Source: an uncultured Dorea sp.
Lineage (GTDB): Bacteria; Bacillota; Clostridia; Lachnospirales; Lachnospiraceae
Assembly (NCBI GenBank): GCA_948602995.1
Contig: CAPEBR010000003.1
Span: 127,494-191,493 of the forward strand
Length of the DNA stretch: 64,000 nt
Direction: 5' to 3'
Made by a program: the position numbers and the translations under genes. The notes below the pieces were generated by a model that saw only the letters and a program-made list of their open reading frames with translations, did not search any database and was not told the DNA's origin. The number at the start of each line of letters is the position of its first letter. The stretch's first letter is position 1. This document shows, in pieces, positions 59,170 through 64,000 of this stretch.

Positions 59170-59772
59170 ATGGATCAGGAGCAGAAGAAACTTTTTAAAG
59201 TGATGACGCCGGGAAAAAAGATGGAATACCTGTGGATGTATTATAAGACATGGTTTGCAGGGCTTCTGATTCTTTTTGCCGCGGCCGGAATCGGAATTAT
59301 GATGTACCGGGGAATGCATACCACTGTTCTGTTAAATGTGGCAGTTGTAGGAGGCGATCATAATCAGGCAGTGGAGTTCGCACAGGATTTTGCCGGATAT
59401 GCGGGAATCACGAAGAAGGACGGGGAAATCCGTGTAAAAGCGAATCTCCCGGACGAAAGCAGCGGCAGTTCTCTTACGACTGCCCTTACAACTCTTATGG
59501 GTGCGGAGGCACTGGACGTCCTTATCTGTTCCGAGGGGATTTATGAAGAATACAGCAGTCAGGGCGGGTTTCTAAATGTGAAGGAGCTGCTAGGGGAAGA
59601 GGCAGAGGCCTGTGGGGGCCAGGTGCTTTCTGACGCTGTCTGCCTGGGAGCAGACAGCCTGCCTGGAAGAAAGAAGATGGTACAGTATGATAAAATCTAT
59701 GTGGCTGTATCTGTAAACTGCAAAAATCCGGGGCTGGCGGCTGAGTTTTTGCGTTATCTGATGGAGGAATAA
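59170..59772 (+). CDS. Single-span membrane protein of unknown function
   Basis: A 200-aa protein: basic/aromatic N-terminus (KKMEYLWMYYKTW), one span (about 31-50), and an extracellular or periplasm-like alpha/beta domain (about 60-200) with LTTALTTLMGAEALDVLICSEG. The style resembles clostridial proteins distantly related to extracellular solute-binding folds, but I cannot name a family. ATG 59170 has GAAAGGGA 7 nt upstream; a GTG at 59164 is less likely. It follows the oxidoreductase by 100 nt and is followed by a family B repeat. Confidence 0.7.
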   Translation: MDQEQKKLFKVMTPGKKMEYLWMYYKTWFAGLLILFAAAGIGIMMYRGMHTTVLLNVAVVGGDHNQAVEFAQDFAGYAGITKKDGEIRVKANLPDESSGSSLTTALTTLMGAEALDVLICSEGIYEEYSSQGGFLNVKELLGEEAEACGGQVLSDAVCLGADSLPGRKKMVQYDKIYVAVSVNCKNPGLAAEFLRYLMEE

Positions 59773-59774
59773 AA

Positions 59775-59882
59775 GTAACAGTTCAGACCGTAAGAAAGTG
59801 ATTGGGGAGTGAGCAAATCCCATTCGCGGAGCAAATTTTAGATGGATTTGCGAATGTTACTGGTCACGGAGTGAACAGTAAC
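59775..59882 (-). repeat. Family B structured element, copy B4 (reverse orientation)
   Basis: Read on the minus strand: stem gamma GTTACTGTTCAC-TCC-GTGACCAGTAAC, stem alpha GCAAATCCATC/GGGATTTGC with ATTCGC-class inner pairing (GCTCCGC), then linker CACTTTCTTACGGTCTG. Stem beta has been lost and the far terminal repeat is degraded to GTAACAGTTCA. It starts 2 nt after the preceding stop codon. Confidence 0.8.
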
Positions 59883-59922
59883 ACGAATACAATGCTTTTT
59901 ACCTGTATCTTTCCGGAAACTC

Positions 59923-59951
59923 TTGACGAATACTGGCAAAAACAGTAAAAT
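59923..59951 (+). promoter_or_regulatory. Promoter of ppdK
   Basis: TTGACG at 59923-59928 and TAAAAT at 59946-59951 with a 17-bp spacer, then a TTAGGAGG ribosome site at the proper distance. The preferred-codon-rich coding region suggests high expression. Confidence 0.7.
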
Positions 59952-60000
59952 ATTATATGCGACTTAAAAAAATATTTAGTTTTTAGGAGGTCATGACAAA

Positions 60001-62631
60001 ATGGCAAAATGGGTTTATATGTTTACAGAAGGTAACGCGACCATGAGAAATCTTCTCGGCGGTAAGGGTGCGAACCTTGCCGAGATGACAAGCCTGGGTC
60101 TTCCGGTACCACAGGGCTTCACGATCACAACAGAGGCCTGCACACAGTACTATGAGGACGGCAGGACAATCAATGACGAGATTATGGAGCAGATCATGGA
60201 AGCCGTTACGAAGATGGAGGCTATTACAGAAAAGAAATTCGGAGATAAAGAGAATCCGCTTCTTGTTTCTGTACGTTCCGGTGCCAGAGCATCCATGCCG
60301 GGTATGATGGACACAATCCTGAACCTTGGTCTTAACGAGGATGTTGTAGAGGTGCTGGCAGAGAAATCCGGCAACCCGCGCTGGGCATGGGACTGCTACA
60401 GAAGATTTATCCAGATGTATTCTGACGTAGTTATGGAAGTCGGAAAGAAATACTTTGAAGAGCTGATTGACAAGATGAAAGAAGAGAAGGGTGTTAAGCA
60501 GGATGTTGAGCTTACCGCAGAGGATCTTAAGAGTCTTGCAGGACAGTTCAAGGCAGAGTATAAGGAAAAGATCGGACAGGACTTCCCGTCTGACCCGAAG
60601 GAGCAGCTGATGGGAGCAATCAAGGCTGTATTCCGTTCCTGGGACAACCCGAGAGCCAATGTATACCGTCGTGACAATGATATTCCGTATTCCTGGGGAA
60701 CAGCTGTTAACGTACAGTCCATGGCATTTGGCAACATGGGCGATGACTGTGGTACTGGTGTTGCATTTACCCGTGACCCGGCTACAGGAGAGAACGGCCT
60801 GTTTGGAGAATTTCTGACAAATGCACAGGGCGAGGACGTAGTTGCAGGTGTCCGCACACCGATGCATATTTCCGAGATGGAGCAGAAATTCCCGGAGGCG
60901 TTTGTTCAGTTCAAGCAGGTATGCGAGACGCTTGAGAAACATTACAGAGATATGCAGGATATGGAGTTTACTGTAGAACACGGCAAGCTGTACATGCTGC
61001 AGACACGTAATGGCAAGAGAACTGCACAGGCAGCTCTTAAGATTGCGTGCGACCTTGTTGACGAGGGTATGAGAACAGAGGAAGAGGCAGTTGCCATGAT
61101 AGATCCGCGTAACCTGGATACACTGCTTCATCCACAGTTTGACACTGCTGCACTTAAGGCAGCTACGCCGATGGGCAAAGGTCTTGGCGCTTCTCCGGGA
61201 GCAGCATGCGGCAAGGTTGTATTTACGGCAGAGGATGCTGTAGAGTGGCATGCAAGAGGAGAGAAGGTTGTTCTTGTACGTCTTGAGACATCACCAGAGG
61301 ATATCACAGGTATGAAGTCTTCACAGGGTATCCTGACTGTACGCGGAGGTATGACAAGCCATGCAGCCGTTGTTGCGCGTGGAATGGGTACATGCTGTGT
61401 ATCTGGATGCGGCGACATCGCTATGGACGAGGAGAATAAGAAGTTTACACTGGCAGGAAAGGAATTCCATGAGGGAGATCCGATCTCCATTGATGGTACA
61501 ACAGGTAACATCTATGACGGAGTCATTCCTACTGTTGATGCTAAGATTGCCGGTGAGTTCGGAAGAATCATGGCGTGGGCAGATAAGTACAGAAGATTAA
61601 AGGTTCGTACCAATGCGGATACACCGGCAGACGCGAAGAAGGCTGTTGAGCTCGGCGCAGAGGGTATTGGTCTTTGCCGTACAGAGCACATGTTCTTTGA
61701 GGAGGACAGAATTGCTGCATTCCGTGAGATGATCTGCTCTGATACTGTAGAGGAGAGAGAGGCAGCCCTTGAGAAGATTCTGCCTTATCAGCAGGGAGAT
61801 TTTGAGGCTCTTTATACCGCACTGGAAGGAAATCCGGTTACCATCCGTTTCCTTGACCCGCCGCTTCACGAGTTCGTTCCGACTGAGGAAGAGGATATTA
61901 AGAAGCTTGCTGACACCCAGGGCAAATCCGTAGAGGATATCAAGACACTGATTGATTCCCTCCACGAATTCAACCCAATGATGGGACATCGTGGATGCCG
62001 TCTTGCAGTTACTTATCCTGAGATTGCCAAGATGCAGACAAAAGCTGTAATCCGTGCAGCGATCAATGTGAAGAAGGCTCATCCGGACTGGGCGGTTAAG
62101 CCGGAGATCATGATTCCGCTGATTGGCGATATCAAGGAGCTTAAGTATGTGAAGAAGTTTGTTGTCGAGACTGCAGATGCAGAGATTGCGGCAGCAGATA
62201 TTGAACTTGAGTATGAAGTTGGTACGATGATTGAGATTCCGAGAGCAGCTCTGACAGCAGATGAGATTGCGAAGGAAGCTGATTTCTTCTGCTTTGGTAC
62301 AAACGATCTGACACAGATGACCTTCGGATTCTCCCGTGATGACGCTGGTAAGTTCCTTGAAGGATACTATGATGCTAAGATTTATGAGAACGATCCGTTT
62401 GCGAAGCTTGATCAGACAGGCGTTGGCAAGTTGATGGAGACTGCTATTAAATTAGGTAAGCCGGCAAATCCGAAGCTTCACATTGGTATCTGTGGCGAGC
62501 ATGGCGGAGATCCGAGCTCTGTAGAGTTCTGCAATAAGATCGGCCTGGATTATGTATCCTGCTCACCATTCCGTGTACCAATTGCAAGGCTCGCGGCAGC
62601 ACAGGCGGCGATAAACAATGTAGGAAAATAG
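60001..62631 (+). CDS. ppdK: Pyruvate, phosphate dikinase
   Basis: Interconverts pyruvate, ATP and phosphate with phosphoenolpyruvate, AMP and pyrophosphate; in fermenting clostridia it links glycolysis and gluconeogenesis. 876 aa, normal length. N-terminal ATP-grasp (GGKGANLAEMTSLGLPVP at 20-37, then VSVRSGARASMPGMMDT), central swivelling domain with catalytic H454 in GGMTSHAAVVARGMG, and C-terminal PEP-binding TIM barrel with GLCRTEHMFF, RFLDPPLHEF, MMGHRGCRL and GICGEHGGDP with active-site Cys. Codon use is more uniform than in its neighbours, as in highly expressed genes. An unrelated open frame abuts its stop. Confidence 0.97.
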   Translation: MAKWVYMFTEGNATMRNLLGGKGANLAEMTSLGLPVPQGFTITTEACTQYYEDGRTINDEIMEQIMEAVTKMEAITEKKFGDKENPLLVSVRSGARASMPGMMDTILNLGLNEDVVEVLAEKSGNPRWAWDCYRRFIQMYSDVVMEVGKKYFEELIDKMKEEKGVKQDVELTAEDLKSLAGQFKAEYKEKIGQDFPSDPKEQLMGAIKAVFRSWDNPRANVYRRDNDIPYSWGTAVNVQSMAFGNMGDDCGTGVAFTRDPATGENGLFGEFLTNAQGEDVVAGVRTPMHISEMEQKFPEAFVQFKQVCETLEKHYRDMQDMEFTVEHGKLYMLQTRNGKRTAQAALKIACDLVDEGMRTEEEAVAMIDPRNLDTLLHPQFDTAALKAATPMGKGLGASPGAACGKVVFTAEDAVEWHARGEKVVLVRLETSPEDITGMKSSQGILTVRGGMTSHAAVVARGMGTCCVSGCGDIAMDEENKKFTLAGKEFHEGDPISIDGTTGNIYDGVIPTVDAKIAGEFGRIMAWADKYRRLKVRTNADTPADAKKAVELGAEGIGLCRTEHMFFEEDRIAAFREMICSDTVEEREAALEKILPYQQGDFEALYTALEGNPVTIRFLDPPLHEFVPTEEEDIKKLADTQGKSVEDIKTLIDSLHEFNPMMGHRGCRLAVTYPEIAKMQTKAVIRAAINVKKAHPDWAVKPEIMIPLIGDIKELKYVKKFVVETADAEIAAADIELEYEVGTMIEIPRAALTADEIAKEADFFCFGTNDLTQMTFGFSRDDAGKFLEGYYDAKIYENDPFAKLDQTGVGKLMETAIKLGKPANPKLHIGICGEHGGDPSSVEFCNKIGLDYVSCSPFRVPIARLAAAQAAINNVGK

Positions 62632-62759
62632 AATATAAGCCAGTCTATTTTGGAACTTTTGTAGTGACTCGTGAAGATGTGCAAAAATATATGGCGCATC
62701 ACCCACAGTACACAAAAGCCAATAGATTCAAAGACATAGTGCTTAAAGTCTATATATAA
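62631..62759 (+). pseudogene. Truncated reading frame directly after ppdK
   Basis: From the base after TAG (shared base 62631) an open frame of 42 codons without a start runs to TAA at 62757-62759. It reads EYKPVYFGTFVVTREDVQKY and then MAHHPQYTKANRFKDIVLKV. It looks like the C-terminal end of a protein whose 5' part is missing, followed by terminators. Since mobile-element genes begin just after, it may be the stub of a disrupted element gene. I do not recognise the family. Confidence 0.4.
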
Positions 62760-62763
62760 GTCG

Positions 62764-62793
62764 AAAGGGAAGTGAGAAATTACTTCCCTTTTG
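62764..62793. terminator. Hairpin terminator
   Basis: AAAGGGAAGT / ACTTCCCTTT with an 8-nt loop and T-rich flank after the truncated frame. Confidence 0.75.
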
Positions 62794-62804
62794 CATATCT
62801 ATTG

Positions 62805-62852
62805 AGGACTAAATCAGTAAAACATTAAGTTTTATTGGTTTAGTCCTTTTTT
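62805..62852. terminator. Second terminator before the element genes
   Basis: AGGACTAAA...AGTAAAAC pairs with GTTTTATT...TTTAGTCCT across a 5-nt loop with a small internal bulge, followed by TTTTTT. Together with the previous hairpin it isolates ppdK transcription from the element. Confidence 0.85.
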
Positions 62853-62924
62853 GCGTTTATGGTTGTTCGTTCCAATATTTGATATTGGGATTTTCAATAA
62901 AAGATACTAAGGAGGTCATTAAAA

Positions 62925-63359
62925 ATGACAAACACAGCGTTAAGTGCAAAGGCGAAGCAGATTGCTCAAAATGTAACTTTCAGGGATGATGAACACAGGA
63001 AATTCTTTCTCACTTATCTGCCAAAATGCAGATATGGCGATGTTTACCATGCGGCATTGGTGTATTGCTTGGGGATTGATGCGGACACAAGGAGAAATGT
63101 CAAAGCAATTTATGACTTTAAAACAGGGTGTGTCAAAACGGAGTGCCTGCATAATGGCTGGATTACAAGTGGAAGCGCAAAGGTAGTCCGTATGGCGTTC
63201 AATCTTTATAACAATGGTACGCCGAGCGTGTACGATTACGAAGATATGGAGGATCAGTTGAAGGAGTGTAAGCAGTATACGGTGGAGGATTTATTCTGTT
63301 GTGGGTATGCAAGATACTTCTGGCAGGCGGTGAAAGTCCGTTATCCGGAATACTGCTAA
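62925..63359 (+). CDS. DUF6075-like mobile-element protein
   Basis: A 144-aa protein matching the DUF6075 type found near the replication/partition end of Firmicutes conjugative elements. It starts MTNTALSAKAKQIAQNVTFR; features are the FFLTYLPKCRYGDVYHAALVYCLGID segment (about 27-52, by position), GWITSGSAKVVRMAFNLYN (about 78-96) and a Cys-containing end (FCCGYARYFWQAV). Probably all-helical and cytosolic; function unknown. AAGGAGG lies 9 nt upstream. Followed by a small DUF3970-like gene and parA. Confidence 0.75.
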   Translation: MTNTALSAKAKQIAQNVTFRDDEHRKFFLTYLPKCRYGDVYHAALVYCLGIDADTRRNVKAIYDFKTGCVKTECLHNGWITSGSAKVVRMAFNLYNNGTPSVYDYEDMEDQLKECKQYTVEDLFCCGYARYFWQAVKVRYPEYC

Positions 63360-63380
63360 AGAAACAGGCAGGAGGAAACG

Positions 63381-63557
63381 ATGTTAAAAATCAGATTAAT
63401 GGGAACCAAGAATGATATTAAGTGGTTCAGCAGGATTCTTGAAAGGAATAAAAAAGTAAATGTCTTGCAAATCTCCGAGCCTTATGCCAATAAGGGGACA
63501 AACAGGTATTACAGAGTTTACGCAGAGGTAGAAAGAGAAACGGAAAAAGTTCAGTAA
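63381..63557 (+). CDS. DUF3970-like small protein
   Basis: A 58-aa ORF with a strong AGGAGGAA site, too short for most gene callers. It begins MLKIRLMGTKNDIKWFSRIL and carries the VLQISEPYANKGTNRYYRVY pattern of DUF3970 proteins, which are common in Firmicutes conjugative elements next to parA. Predicted small beta-alpha-beta fold; function unknown. 21 nt separate it from the upstream gene and 21 nt from parA, consistent with one operon. Confidence 0.75.
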   Translation: MLKIRLMGTKNDIKWFSRILERNKKVNVLQISEPYANKGTNRYYRVYAEVERETEKVQ

Positions 63558-63578
63558 ATCAGTAGGAGGATAAAAGTT

Positions 63579-64000
63579 ATGTGTAGAGTAATTGCAATCG
63601 CAAACCAGAAAGGCGGAGTGGGAAAGACCACCACAACAGGCAATTTAGGAATCGGGCTGGCAAAACAGGGAAAGAAGGTGCTTCTGATTGATGCGGACGC
63701 ACAGGGCAGTCTGACCGCAAGTTTAGGCTTTACAGAGCCGGACAGTCTGGAAGTCACGCTTGCAACCATTATGGGGAACTTAATCAATGACGAGGAAGTA
63801 GAGCCGGGAGAAGGTATCCTCCACCATGAGGAAGGGATAGACTTAATGCCGGGGAACATTGAGCTTTCCGGTCTGGAGGTTTCCCTTGTGAATGTGATGA
63901 GCCGGGAAACGGTACTCCGGTCATACATAGAGATTGTCCGGGAGAGCTACGATTATATCTTAATTGACTGTATGCCTTCCCTCGGCATGATTACCATAAA
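63579..64000 (+). CDS. parA: ParA-family partition ATPase (5' part)
   Basis: The first 140 codons of a ParA/Soj-type ATPase; the gene runs off the right edge. Deviant Walker A KGGVGKTT at 11-18, Walker A' LLIDADAQGSLTAS (about 33-46) and the Walker B-type YILIDCMPSLGM near 126-137. Such proteins partition or maintain plasmids and integrative elements after excision, working with a ParB-like protein expected next. AGGAGG at 63564-63569 places the ATG at 63579. Confidence 0.9.
   Translation, partial: MCRVIAIANQKGGVGKTTTTGNLGIGLAKQGKKVLLIDADAQGSLTASLGFTEPDSLEVTLATIMGNLINDEEVEPGEGILHHEEGIDLMPGNIELSGLEVSLVNVMSRETVLRSYIEIVRESYDYILIDCMPSLGMITI

Larger units (their letters stand above)
62632..64000 (+). 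mobile_element. Probable left part of an integrative/conjugative element
   Basis: Downstream of ppdK the gene content changes to DUF6075-like, DUF3970-like and ParA proteins, a set found at the beginning of Tn1549-like conjugative elements of Firmicutes. The boundary lies between the ppdK stop and about 62900. No att repeat can be defined because the far end is outside the window. Confidence 0.55.

Noticed and set aside
59983..61251. 422-aa open frame on the minus strand
   Set aside because: It is the antisense of ppdK, an unequivocal conserved gene; the long frame reflects codon usage of ppdK.

Overview
The window looks like a chromosomal segment of a gut-type Lachnospiraceae bacterium (class Clostridia; Blautia, Dorea or Ruminococcus-like), with the first part of an integrative element at its right edge. 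This rests on protein style and gene order (COG2426, M29 aminopeptidase, DUF2975/HTH pair, PucR-DUF917-hydantoinase locus, era-YqzL-recO), AGGAGG-type ribosome binding sites, and a lysine riboswitch in front of an NhaC-type transporter. No rRNA, tRNA or CRISPR array was seen.

Layout. 0-4 kb: hisC-like aminotransferase, COG2426 membrane protein, PfkB sugar kinase, DAHP synthase and a convergent XRE regulator. 4-7.4 kb: a fold-back repeat, a membrane protein/HTH/lipoprotein trio, and a second fold-back repeat. 7.4-14.9 kb: a co-directional block from pyrE through small membrane proteins and an M29 aminopeptidase to purE-purM-purN-purD, closed by a strong terminator. 14.9-25.3 kb: RpiR regulator, chemoreceptor, GntR-clpC, radA, coaBC and a divergent ECF-type vitamin transporter subunit. 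25.6-31.8 kb: secreted PPC-like protein, PucR regulator, DUF917 and hydantoinase/oxoprolinase genes. 31.8-35.4 kb: ECF sigma/anti-sigma pair and a divergent lipoprotein. 35.4-39 kb: lysine riboswitch plus transporter, a 164-bp palindromic element, and an AT-rich MFS gene. 39-44 kb: M16 peptidase, era, YqzL-like ORF, recO. 44-51.8 kb: two-component system, CsbB/YfhO-type glycosylation pair, then a repeat-bounded patch of AT-rich genes. 52-62.6 kb: glyS, tdh-kbl (threonine to glycine), M18 aminopeptidase, oxidoreductase, ppdK. 62.6-64 kb: remnant ORF, DUF6075-like, DUF3970-like and parA, typical of the start of a conjugative element.

The most unusual signal is the density of small structured repeats. 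Three families are clear. (A) A GGGGACGGGG palindrome of about 38 bp is present in full four times, plus one half copy and one variant. One copy forms the shared 3' ends of two convergent genes, so two unrelated proteins end in the same seven residues; another lies inside the end of the yfhO reading frame. (B) Elements of about 70-134 bp, the best ones with 12-bp terminal inverted repeats, contain stems whose paired bases covary between copies while loop and linker stay constant. This suggests that selection or mobility acts on the folded form. (C) Two long fold-backs share a roughly 37-nt core but have unrelated arms. A single 164-bp palindrome (D) resembles a MITE. Families A and B are nested at 56.1 kb.

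Functions are assigned from recognised families and visible motifs only; no database search was run. Starts were moved from the longest ORF to the ATG/GTG/TTG with the best ribosome binding site where that was clear.
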